Virus record (IMG/VR): IMGVR_UViG_3300030060_002096
Coordinates: 1-35,874 of that record
DNA from: a virus
Length of the DNA: 35,874 nucleotides
Direction: 5' to 3' (one strand)
In this document: positions 1 through 5,885 of the stretch, piece after piece
Position numbering within the stretch: the stretch's first letter is position 1
How the letters are laid out: the number at the start of each line of letters is the position of its first letter
The notes under the pieces: generated by a model
Databases searched by the model: none
What the model was told of the DNA's origin: nothing
Seen by the model: the letters and a program-made list of their open reading frames with translations, nothing else
Program-made: the position numbers and the translations under genes

Positions 1-71
1 ACCGATACTATCTCGTCCTGTGGTAGCGTCAATGACGGACCTTCGGGGTGCGTGTGTATTTTTATTTTCAT
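1..71 (-). CDS. unknown early protein, N-terminal part (cut at window edge)
   Basis: The reading frame starts at an ATG at 71 and runs off the left edge after 23 codons plus two bases. It begins MKIKIHTHPEGPSL. If the window is joined end to end, the last two bases plus base 35874 make a valine codon and the frame continues into the open frame at 35574-35874, giving a 123-residue protein. The ATG follows the stop of the upstream gene by 14 bases, and its leader (AATAAAAATATGAAAA) is the same as that of the gene at 668-943, which supports this start. There is no Shine-Dalgarno sequence, as is usual in this arm. I do not recognise the family. Confidence 0.7.
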   Translation of the reverse strand, partial: MKIKIHTHPEGPSLTLPQDEIVS

Positions 72-85
72 ATTTTTATTCGTTG

Positions 86-433
86 TTAGAAGTTACCGTT
101 TATTAGGTCATTCAATCTTTCAATATTGGAGTAATCGCCTACCCCAGTATAAATAGGAAAGCCAAGCGGCTTACCCTCAATATCTAACGGTGTGCCGTAC
201 CTCATATTACCGAACTGCTTCCAGTCAGGTATGTAGTAAACGGATATACCATTGTCGGACTCCTTGATGGATTTACCATTGGAGATGATTGTATTAACGG
301 GCTTACCCGTGACCTTACCCTGACGGGCAAGATCAACGAATGCTCGGAATGGATTAGCATTGATAGCCCAGTCCATACTGGAGGCTACTAAAAATGTGCC
401 TCCCTTGATGTTTGTTTTATTATTTGTGTTCAT
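86..433 (-). CDS. unknown early protein, 115 aa
   Basis: This is a compact soluble protein with no membrane segment or known motif that I recognise. Its ATG overlaps the stop codon of the gene at 430-666 (ATGA arrangement), so the two are probably translationally coupled. The start region, ACATTATGAACACAAATAAT, nearly repeats the sequence around 664-686, so the leader seems to have been copied along the operon. It belongs to the leftward early unit driven from the 2083-2111 promoter. The function is unknown. Small genes in this position in phages are often host-takeover factors, but nothing in the sequence shows that here. Confidence 0.75.
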   Translation of the reverse strand: MNTNNKTNIKGGTFLVASSMDWAINANPFRAFVDLARQGKVTGKPVNTIISNGKSIKESDNGISVYYIPDWKQFGNMRYGTPLDIEGKPLGFPIYTGVGDYSNIERLNDLINGNF

Positions 434-666
434 AATGTTTCTTCGTAGTAAGTTTCGAAGTCGTGCCTTTCATTAGTGGCAATATGTCCGATGTGATTTA
501 TGTAGTGATGAGGAGGACCATAGCTATATGTATCCTCGTGTTCAGTGATTGACCATATTTGGTTATCATCAAACCCTGCGTCTTTAGCTTCTTGCCAAGA
601 ATCAAACCAGTCTCCTGACTCTCTGCCTATTTCCTCAAATGGAAACTCTCCTTTTATAATTTTCAT
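430..666 (-). CDS. unknown acidic early protein, 78 aa
   Basis: This is a small protein rich in acidic and aromatic residues, with a His-rich stretch near the C-terminus (PPHHYINHIGH). I chose the ATG at 666, which lies one base after the TAA of the gene at 668-943. An in-frame ATG at 681 would add five residues (MKTNN) and overlap that gene by 14 bases. Neither start has a Shine-Dalgarno sequence. The end overlaps the next gene by four bases. I recognise no domain. The histidines could bind metal, but that is only a guess. Confidence 0.7.
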   Translation of the reverse strand: MKIIKGEFPFEEIGRESGDWFDSWQEAKDAGFDDNQIWSITEHEDTYSYGPPHHYINHIGHIATNERHDFETYYEETL

Positions 667-667
667 A

Positions 668-943
668 TTATTTGTTTTCATAATGTTTAGCCATAGCGAT
701 TGAGCTAATGCTTAGATTTTGTAGTATTTCAAGTGGGTCAACGCCCTCAGCTACCTGTAGGTTTTCCAATATCTCTTGGTCACTCTCCCTATTACCTAGT
801 ACCCTGCCGAAGCCGTAGCGTCCGTCAGTGAAGTAAAAGTAAGGACCTTTCTGATCCCACCTTCCTCGGTAATTTATTTCAGTAAGCACCATTGGCTTAT
901 CGTCAATGATGTACGCCTGTCCGATTTTTAATTCTGTTTTCAT
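668..943 (-). CDS. unknown early protein, 91 aa
   Basis: The N-terminal half looks like a small beta-rich domain (KIGQAYIIDDKPMVLTEINY, then Gly/Tyr/Phe-rich sequence to about residue 50). The C-terminal half is predicted helical. There are no catalytic motifs that I can name. The ATG at 943 follows an AT-rich leader and sits downstream of two direct repeats (954-985) and a double-hairpin terminator (1003-1050), so it may have its own promoter. The stop lies one base before the chosen start of the next gene. Function unknown. Confidence 0.72.
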   Translation of the reverse strand: MKTELKIGQAYIIDDKPMVLTEINYRGRWDQKGPYFYFTDGRYGFGRVLGNRESDQEILENLQVAEGVDPLEILQNLSISSIAMAKHYENK

Positions 944-953
944 ATTTTTATTT

Positions 954-985
954 GCGCCTGTATTAACTAGCGCCTGTATTGATTA
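954..985. repeat. tandem direct repeat in early leader
   Basis: Two adjacent copies of GCGCCTGTATTRAYTAG start at 954 and 970. A third, slightly different copy is at 1892-1908, in the leader of the gene at 1533-1874. Read on the minus strand, each gives an AATACAGGCG element shortly upstream of an early gene start. They may be operators or part of a translation leader. The spacing to the start codon differs between the copies. Confidence 0.5.
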
Positions 986-1002
986 GTTGATTTTTGCAAA
1001 CA

Positions 1003-1050
1003 GGGTGCTTGCACCCAAAAAGCCCGCACCAGATGGACTGGATACGGGCT
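1003..1050 (-). terminator. rho-independent terminator plus second hairpin
   Basis: On the minus strand, AGCCCG pairs with CGGGCT around an inner CCAG/CTGG stem, and a run of T follows. It begins six bases after the stop of the gene at 1056-1274. A second perfect hairpin, GGGTGC-TT-GCACCC (1003-1016), follows at once. The same two-hairpin arrangement, clearly related in sequence, follows the gene at 1533-1874. Confidence 0.8.
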
Positions 1051-1055
1051 GTGGA

Positions 1056-1274
1056 TTACTCCGAAAAGAGCCTACGAGAAACATCTGCGGCAGAGGCTTT
1101 CCACGCCTCCCAACTGATCAAAGCACCGCAACCTTTCTCCCAAGTTTCGGGTTGATCGTCGAGTGCCGCGACCTGCTCGCAGTATTTTTCAATTGCACTA
1201 ATGATTACAATTTGGTTCAGCGGTGAGCCGAAGTTCATTGCGTCAGTTACTTTATCTACATTTGATTTGCTCAT
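1056..1274 (-). CDS. unknown early protein, 72 aa
   Basis: A small, mainly helical protein. Its middle part (AMNFGSPLNQIVIISAIEKY) resembles short conserved phage proteins of unknown role that I have seen elsewhere, so it is likely a true gene and not a shadow of the opposite frame. The ATG at 1274 is preceded by the leader AACCAATCAAATATT, which is shared exactly with the genes starting at 1446 and 1874. A terminator follows six bases after its stop. Function unknown. Confidence 0.72.
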   Translation of the reverse strand: MSKSNVDKVTDAMNFGSPLNQIVIISAIEKYCEQVAALDDQPETWEKGCGALISWEAWKASAADVSRRLFSE

Positions 1275-1287
1275 AATATTTGATTGG

Positions 1288-1446
1288 TTAATTTATCTGT
1301 GTAATTATTGTTTCGATTGTTTCGGATTCTGTAATGTTTTCGGTGTAGTTGGTTTCTAACAACTTATCCATAGCATCTTGCTCATCAGTGCCTTCAACAT
1401 AATTTACATAAGTAATTTCTTCGGTGATTTCTATTTTGTATTTCAT
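1288..1446 (-). CDS. unknown short acidic protein, 52 aa
   Basis: Begins MKYKIEITEEITYVNYVEG and ends in a Thr/Glu/Ile-rich stretch. It is acidic, with no Cys, no membrane segment and no known motif. It is supported by a clean ATG at 1446 behind the same 15-base leader used by its neighbours, by a tight fit between those neighbours, and by a stop that overlaps the next leader. The alternating charged and beta-branched residues suggest a small beta-strand plus helix fold. Function unknown. Confidence 0.62.
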   Translation of the reverse strand: MKYKIEITEEITYVNYVEGTDEQDAMDKLLETNYTENITESETIETIITQIN

Positions 1447-1472
1447 AATATTTGATTGGTTGATTGTTAATC

Positions 1473-1523
1473 GTAAGCAGGATGCTTACACCCAAAAAGC
1501 CCGTACCGATTAAGGTACAGGCT
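1473..1523 (-). terminator. rho-independent terminator plus second hairpin
   Basis: On the minus strand, a stem formed by AGCCTGTACC and GGTACGGGCT with a six-base loop is followed by TTTTT. A second hairpin, GTAAGC-N5-GCTTAC, follows at 1473-1489. It lies about ten bases after the stop of the gene at 1533-1874. It is a diverged copy of the terminator at 1003-1050: the sequence CAGGRTGCTTRCACCC is shared, and so is the adjoining AAAAAGCCCGYACC. Confidence 0.8.
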
Positions 1524-1532
1524 GGGTTAGTT

Positions 1533-1874
1533 TTAGGAATACACGCTTATAGCTTTTTTCCATTTGTCACGACCATAAACTTGATCGATCCAAACTTGAA
1601 ATCCTAGTTCGCTATGTTCGATTGTGCTGTTGCGACCATCTGCATAAGTGTAAACTAGACCCTTTTGAACTAAGGATGAAACAATTCCCGAAATTGATTT
1701 GCCCGATGGCATTTCCATTCCTTCTAATAATTCGTATAATCCTTCACCAAGCGTCCAAGTCCAAGTATAAGTTTCTGTAACATCAGTTGGAACACCGTAG
1801 TTAGCAGTATTGTATTCATTTTGAGCAATAGCTTGTAGGACAGTAGCTTCTAGTTTTGTGATTTCGATTGTCAT
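1533..1874 (-). CDS. winged-helix-like protein, 113 aa, possible early regulator
   Basis: First gene of the leftward unit. Its outline (TKLEATVLQAIAQNEY, then a helical segment with SGKSISGIVSSLVQKGLV, then a YTYADGRNS hairpin and HSELGFQVWIDQ) resembles small winged-helix proteins common on phages and plasmids. In those, the SISGIVSSLVQKGL segment would be the recognition helix and the next strands the wing. Being first after the promoter and its leader fits a regulatory role, but its target is not shown. It has the shared 15-base leader and its own double terminator. The fold is inferred by eye and the function is open. Confidence 0.7.
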   Translation of the reverse strand: MTIEITKLEATVLQAIAQNEYNTANYGVPTDVTETYTWTWTLGEGLYELLEGMEMPSGKSISGIVSSLVQKGLVYTYADGRNSTIEHSELGFQVWIDQVYGRDKWKKAISVYS

Positions 1875-1889
1875 AATATTTGATTGGTT

Positions 1890-2076
1890 TTACGCCTGTA
1901 TTAATTGGCGTGGGTTGATTGTTCGTCTGTATTCCCGTAAGTAAATACGGCGGGCTTCGAACCGTCTCAGAATTGAGGCTACATTACCAATCCGTGTCCC
2001 ACTTACTAAGTCGTCAGACCCTCTGGGTTTCACCCCAAGGAAGTTAGCGTTAGGACTGTCAAAGAACGGGTACTGC
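1890..2076 (-). other. about 190-base early leader: structured RNA or small ORF
   Basis: The stretch between the predicted start of the leftward transcript (about 2076) and the first clear gene. Visible hairpins on the minus strand include TGGG/CCCA around GTGAAA, ACTT/AAGT, CTCA/TGAG and CCGTA/TACGG. It also holds a D-loop-like GATTGGTAA and a T-loop-like GGTTCGAAG, but no full tRNA fold. The same bases are open in one frame for 73 codons (1890-2111) and encode, in part, FFDSPNANFLGVKPRGSDD and ILRRFEARR. That frame has no ATG: it would need the TTG inside the -35 box, or a GTG at 2078 right at the transcript start. It may be a leader RNA or a real short protein; I cannot decide between them. 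Confidence 0.4.
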
Positions 2077-2082
2077 ACAAAC

Positions 2083-2111
2083 ACAATATCATAAATCAAA
2101 AAAGCGGTCAA
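2083..2111 (-). promoter_or_regulatory. leftward early promoter (sigma70 type, extended -10)
   Basis: On the minus strand, TTGACC (2106-2111) is followed after exactly 17 bases by TATTGT (2083-2088), with TGA just before the -10 box. That makes an extended -10 promoter with a nearly perfect -35. Transcription would start near 2076 and feed the whole leftward arm. It is the best host-type promoter I can see in the window. Confidence 0.7.
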
Positions 2112-2225
2112 GCATATTCCGTCATTTATTTAAAAATAATTCATTTTTCTTCAAATCCCCTTAGTAATCCGATATAAACTTTTTTTTCGGGGAGCAGTAA
2201 AAGAGTAGGGGATAGGCTCAATACT

Positions 2226-2316
2226 ACCCGTAAAGATTCAGTCCAATAACGGCACAATAATACCCGTACAAATTCACGGCCGTAATGATACAGGCAAGGA
2301 TCAGTACGCCCCGTAA
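2226..2316. repeat. CCCGTAA iteron-like repeats
   Basis: Two close copies, ACCCGTAAAGATTCA (2226-2240) and ACCCGTACAAATTCA (2262-2276), differ at two positions. Shorter matches GCCGTAATG and CCCGTAATC follow at about 2279 and 2310. All are in the same direction, with uneven spacing of 36, 16 and 31 bases. They could be binding sites for an initiator or repressor. Confidence 0.45.
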
Positions 2317-2704
2317 TCGCCCCACAAAGGGCTACAATCAATACAATAGGTACACAATCGGTGGAGTAGGGGAGCGCTCAAAGGTAATTAGTACTGCAAT
2401 TAGTGATAAGGTGCCACGAATACATTACGCTTTAACGAAAGAAAAAGGGCGTTCACACAAGTAAAGTAGGGTAGAATAGTTGCGTATATGGTTGTGGCGC
2501 AGAGGTTTAGGGTAATACAGGTTAGAATTAGACATAACATATATAGTGCGCCTTATGTATCTGCACAGGGACAGACCGACAAGCACCATCCTTCTGCGCC
2601 TGACAGGGGTCGGGGGGGTCATCGCGTGCGTTTTCGCTAGACTAGTGTATCTTCAACCAGGGCTTAAAAAAATATCTTTCTCAAGGCGCCCTTGGCTCCC
2701 CCTT

Positions 2705-2789
2705 CCTTAAGGTTCCTTCCTTAAGGTATTTACCTTAGGTAACCTACTTCTTACAGAAGTCTTACTTAAAAGATCAGTGTTCCTTAAGG
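2705..2789. repeat. palindrome array upstream of terminase
   Basis: Three copies of the palindrome CCTTAAGG occur at 2705-2712, 2719-2726 and 2782-2789. The first two are part of a 14-base tandem repeat, TTCCTTAAGG with TTCC. Two other palindromes lie between: TTACCTTAGGTAA (2730-2742) and ACTTCT-TAC-AGAAGT (2745-2759). All lie within 110 bases of the terminase small-subunit gene, where terminase binding sites or late operators are often found. Confidence 0.65.
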
Positions 2790-2808
2790 AATAAGGGCTT
2801 CAGAATAT

Positions 2809-3471
2809 GTGTCAAGTCCGTACTCAAATATTTCTGGATATTTCTTCGTTCCCCCGATGGTGAACCCCGACCTTGACGGATTCCAGATATTCTATAGACA
2901 ATTGATTATGCAGAACAAGGAAGAACTTATGCGGGAGATATCTGAATCCATTCAGGATATAGTAAAGCAGAAGGAGGCCATCCAGGCTAGAAGCCTTAGT
3001 AGGCACAATCCCCAGAAGGTGGCCGAGATACTGTACCTTTATAGTACAGGGAGTTCCCAGACCAGGATAGTAAAGAAGTACGGCTTTGATAGAAGTACAG
3101 TTATATCAGTTCTTACTGATTACGCAGATCACCTTGGTAAGTTCAGGGACCTTTCGGGTAAGATAGCGGCCCAGAATTATTTAAATCTATCCAGCCTTGA
3201 GGAGGACCTTATTGATAAGGTCAGGGACAGGATGGAGAATGACCCAGAGATGGAGGTAAGTTTTAAAGATTTAAAGGAGCTATCAATAGCTAAAGCTAAC
3301 TCCGCCAGGGAGGCATTAACAGCCAGGGGTGAAGCTACTCAGATAACCGAGGATAGAAAGGTGTACACTCAGGACGAATACGATGCAACAATCAAAGCAG
3401 CTAGAGAGAGGTTAAAGAAGATCAAAAAAGATAGCGTAGATGCTGAATTTATTGAGTCAAAGGATGGATGA
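2809..3471 (+). CDS. terminase small subunit, probable (220 aa)
   Basis: The DNA-recognition part of the packaging motor, inferred from its place directly before the large subunit and from a helix-turn-helix at about residues 70-105 (KVAEILYLYSTGSSQ, then IVKKYGFDRSTVISVLTDY). The rest is helical and charged, with a Lys/Arg-rich C-terminal region, as in phage small terminases that form rings on DNA. The start is a GTG at 2809. ATG codons at residues 17 and 34 are alternatives with no better ribosome site. The palindromes just upstream could be its binding sites. The sequence is not similar enough to a named family for me to be certain. Confidence 0.68.
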   Translation: MSSPYSNISGYFFVPPMVNPDLDGFQIFYRQLIMQNKEELMREISESIQDIVKQKEAIQARSLSRHNPQKVAEILYLYSTGSSQTRIVKKYGFDRSTVISVLTDYADHLGKFRDLSGKIAAQNYLNLSSLEEDLIDKVRDRMENDPEMEVSFKDLKELSIAKANSAREALTARGEATQITEDRKVYTQDEYDATIKAARERLKKIKKDSVDAEFIESKDG

Positions 3472-3661
3472 AGAGATTGCAGCTAAGTTAAAAGAGATAC
3501 TGGGGGAGTACTATCCCAACTATTTGATAGTGGTACTGGACCAGGAGGGCGAGGTTCAGTCAACTTGTACAAGTTTCTCAGTAGGCAGAATGCTTATAAA
3601 GGAGGCATCCCTTGAGTACTGCGATGAAAATACTGAACTAATATACGATGAAGATGAATAA
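3464..3661 (+). CDS. unknown small acidic protein, 65 aa
   Basis: Sits between the two terminase genes. The chosen ATG at 3464 (MDEEIAAKLKEILGEYY) overlaps the stop of the upstream gene, a usual coupled arrangement. An in-frame ATG at 3440 would add eight residues. The protein is acidic, ends ELIYDEDE, and has a short beta-like middle (YLIVVLDQEGEVQST). The stop overlaps the start of the large terminase gene by 14 bases. It may be an accessory packaging factor by position only. No family recognised. Confidence 0.68.
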   Translation: MDEEIAAKLKEILGEYYPNYLIVVLDQEGEVQSTCTSFSVGRMLIKEASLEYCDENTELIYDEDE

Positions 3662-5309
3662 CTCAGAGTTAATATTTACACAGCACCCGATTCTCAAGCC
3701 CCCTACGGATGAGGAGATAGTACAGCTCGGCGAGTTGGAACCAAAGTTACTAGCTGATTTACACGAGGCTCACGAAGGCAGGATAAGATCATCTGAGACT
3801 GATCCACTAAGACACGGATTTGATTTGCCAGGCTGGGGGAGAATAAAAGAAGCTCTTATTAAATACGACGAAGTAATAACATTCGGGGGTAACAGAAGTG
3901 GTAAGACAACGGGTTGTGCAAAGTTATTGATGCAAGCAGTTACTCAAAATATGGATGGCCATATTGTATGCTTCAGTCAAAACGCTGATACATCTGTTAA
4001 GGTGCAACAGGCTGCAGTATGGTCGATGATGCCCAAGGAGTTCAGAAAGAAAACAAAGGGCATTGAAGGATATATAAATTATAGTATGCAAAACGGTTTT
4101 ACTGGAAGTTCTTTTATTTTTCCAGATACAAGAACTAGAGTGGACTTCAAAACTTACACACAGTTCAGCAATAACCAAACTATACTTGAGGGTTTTGAGT
4201 TCGGGTTCAAGCAGTCCAAAGAAATAAATATCGGAGCCTGGCTGGACGAATATTTGGGGGACTCAACATTAGTAAATACATTAAGATTTCGTCTAGCTAC
4301 GAGAAACTCCAAGATGGTTCTGGGTTTTACTCCTATTGATGGGTACACACCTTTTGTATCCGAATATCTAAAAGGTGCAGAAACACTAGAGACTAGAAAT
4401 GCTGAATTGCTTGATAAGTCCGTACCAGTAAAGCAGTACAGCCCAGAAAGAGATGCGGGAATAGTATATTTGCATTCCGATGAAAATCCATTCGGGGGAT
4501 ATGACCGTATAGCAAAGGACTTAAGGAACTCCAGCGAGGACACAATTATGGTCCGTGCCTATGGCTTGCCGACTAAATCAATGACTTCACTTGTACCTAA
4601 CTTCTCGCCTGAGGTTAATGTTCTAAGCGAGGAACCGAACAAATACGGAATGACATTTCCTCCTCTTAACAGTTTAACCTGGTATCAGGTAGTGGACCCC
4701 GCCTTTGCTAGAAACTATGTAAGTATCTGGGCTGGGGTATCGGAGTCCGAGAATATATACATAAGAAGGGAGTGGCCAGATCGGGATACCTACGGTGAAT
4801 GGGCATTATTCGGGGACCCGAAGTGGAGGTACGGCCCAGCGGCCAAGAAAATAGGATACGATGTGGAAATGTATGCGGAGCTTTTTAATGAGGTAGAGGA
4901 AGAGTTAGGCATTGAGGTAACGGAGAGAATCGGGGACTCCAGGTTCTTTGCTAAGGAGAATGAAAACAATACGGACTTATTCACTAGCTTTTATGATTAC
5001 GGTATGAGTTTCATACCATCAGATGGTCAGACTGAGGCCGTAGGTGCTACAGCTCTTGATGAATGGTTCTTCTACAATCCTGACTACGAAATTGACGAAG
5101 CGAACCAACCACGCTGTTATGTTCACAAGGATTGCGGTAATTTAATTGAATCAATAATAAGCTATAACTCAATGGGTAAATCAGATGAAGCCTTGAAGGA
5201 TTTCTTTGATGCGTTAAGATATTTACGAATGTCAAATGCTGGTATGGGTCCTGACTACTTTATGGAGAATAGTATGGAAACAACAATGCGAGATAAAGGA
5301 GGTTACTAA
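3648..5309 (+). CDS. terL: terminase large subunit (ATPase and nuclease), 553 aa
   Basis: The packaging motor that drives phage DNA into the procapsid and cuts concatemers. The ATPase domain has a Walker A loop GGNRSGKTT at about residues 80-88 and a Walker B strand ending in Asp-Glu (WLDEYLGD, residues 200-201). The RNase H-like nuclease domain has the expected acidic residues: D350 in VVDPAF, D430 in RIGDSRFF, and D521 in FFDALRYL near the C-terminus. The length is normal for the family. The ATG at 3648 overlaps the preceding gene, and MNN two codons later is an alternative. Codons are mainly AGA/AGG for arginine, unlike the capsid gene. Confidence 0.93.
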   Translation: MKMNNSELIFTQHPILKPPTDEEIVQLGELEPKLLADLHEAHEGRIRSSETDPLRHGFDLPGWGRIKEALIKYDEVITFGGNRSGKTTGCAKLLMQAVTQNMDGHIVCFSQNADTSVKVQQAAVWSMMPKEFRKKTKGIEGYINYSMQNGFTGSSFIFPDTRTRVDFKTYTQFSNNQTILEGFEFGFKQSKEINIGAWLDEYLGDSTLVNTLRFRLATRNSKMVLGFTPIDGYTPFVSEYLKGAETLETRNAELLDKSVPVKQYSPERDAGIVYLHSDENPFGGYDRIAKDLRNSSEDTIMVRAYGLPTKSMTSLVPNFSPEVNVLSEEPNKYGMTFPPLNSLTWYQVVDPAFARNYVSIWAGVSESENIYIRREWPDRDTYGEWALFGDPKWRYGPAAKKIGYDVEMYAELFNEVEEELGIEVTERIGDSRFFAKENENNTDLFTSFYDYGMSFIPSDGQTEAVGATALDEWFFYNPDYEIDEANQPRCYVHKDCGNLIESIISYNSMGKSDEALKDFFDALRYLRMSNAGMGPDYFMENSMETTMRDKGGY

Positions 5310-5683
5310 TGCCCAAAATAAAATTAATATACTTAGCTGATGATTACGAGGTCCCATTTGATGAGGCAATAAAGATTGTCAAAGAAAAGATACCTGAGGA
5401 GTTCGTTACTGGAAAAGGTAGGAACTCCTGGATATCAGAGGAGGGGCAACAGATAATCAAGGATGGATTATTTATTGATGAAATAATACCAAAGAATTAC
5501 ATAGGCAAGGTTATGTCAATATGCCCCAACACTAGGTACAACTTTGTTTATAGTAAAGAGATAGGTAAAAAGATCCCAGTAATGATACCCAGGAGGCTTC
5601 GGGGTTCCCTGGTTGGCAAGATGATTAATTTTGAAGGCATTGAAGATGACCGAGGTATAAGCTACCGATATGTCAAAAAATAA
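5309..5683 (+). CDS. unknown protein between terminase and portal, 124 aa
   Basis: Has one of the few strong ribosome sites in the window (AAAGGAGG, six bases before the ATG), and the ATG shares one base with the terminase stop codon. The protein is basic and looks alpha/beta, with a helix at DEAIKIVKEKIPEEF and a C-terminal strand-rich basic part (KKIPVMIPRRLRGSLVGK). It could bind DNA or help head assembly, but I recognise no family and see no catalytic motif. Confidence 0.72.
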   Translation: MPKIKLIYLADDYEVPFDEAIKIVKEKIPEEFVTGKGRNSWISEEGQQIIKDGLFIDEIIPKNYIGKVMSICPNTRYNFVYSKEIGKKIPVMIPRRLRGSLVGKMINFEGIEDDRGISYRYVKK

Positions 5684-5885
5684 CAAAAGAGATTTTACTC
5701 TGGACCAGAAATGGTGCAGGGAAAACTCAGATAGACTTGCGTCATTTGAGATATTAAAAAGATATGTTAAGCACGAAACCAAAGTTCCTATGACGGCTGA
5801 GGACCTGTATGATAAAATAGGAGTTTCTAAAACACAGTGGGCTAGACTGTTGCAATCCATAAGAGAACGAATTAATGATAAGTGA
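5670..5885 (+). CDS. small helical protein with HTH-like segment, 71 aa
   Basis: Overlaps both neighbours (by 14 and 11 bases), as is typical of compact late operons. It is mainly helical and basic. The segment MTAEDLYDKIGVSKTQWARLLQSI looks like a helix-turn-helix with SKTQWARLLQSI as second helix. It might bind DNA or the portal, but its role is unknown. The start at 5670 is the only in-frame ATG near the end of the previous gene. Confidence 0.68.
   Translation: MSKNNKRDFTLDQKWCRENSDRLASFEILKRYVKHETKVPMTAEDLYDKIGVSKTQWARLLQSIRERINDK

Larger units (their letters stand above)
1275..1889 (-). repeat. identical 15-base leader before three early genes
   Basis: The sequence AACCAATCAAATATT, read on the minus strand, lies directly before the ATG of three genes. 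The copies are at 1275-1289, 1447-1461 and 1875-1889, and all three are identical. None holds a Shine-Dalgarno sequence. The repeat is probably a translation leader spread by duplication of gene cassettes. The first copy overlaps the stop codon of the gene at 1288-1446. Confidence 0.75.
2112..2808. other. divergent non-coding regulatory region
   Basis: Nearly 700 bases between the divergent arms. The minus-strand open frames at 2141-2341 and 2425-2622 look unlike the genes around them and have no leader, so I treat the region as non-coding. It holds repeated CCCGTAA elements (2226-2316), a G-rich patch with a run of seven G (about 2604-2618), a hairpin CAAGG-CGC-CCTTG (2682-2694) and an array of palindromes next to the terminase gene (2705-2789). 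No convincing rightward promoter with both boxes was seen. An origin, a packaging site (cos or pac) and late control sites are all plausible here. Confidence 0.55.

Noticed and set aside
987-1226. Plus-strand frame of 79 codons
   Set aside because: It lies over two terminator hairpins and antisense to the better-supported gene at 1056-1274.
1911-2000. tRNA gene on the minus strand, suggested by GGTTCGAA and GATTGGTAA
   Set aside because: The T stem has two mismatches, the anticodon arm would be a four-base-loop hairpin, and there is no paired acceptor or CCA. Kept only as a structured-leader observation.
2141-2622. Two minus-strand open frames (2141-2341 and 2425-2622)
   Set aside because: Composition is odd (clusters of Arg, Cys, Leu and Pro), there is no shared early leader or ribosome site, and they lie over the repeats of the divergent gap.
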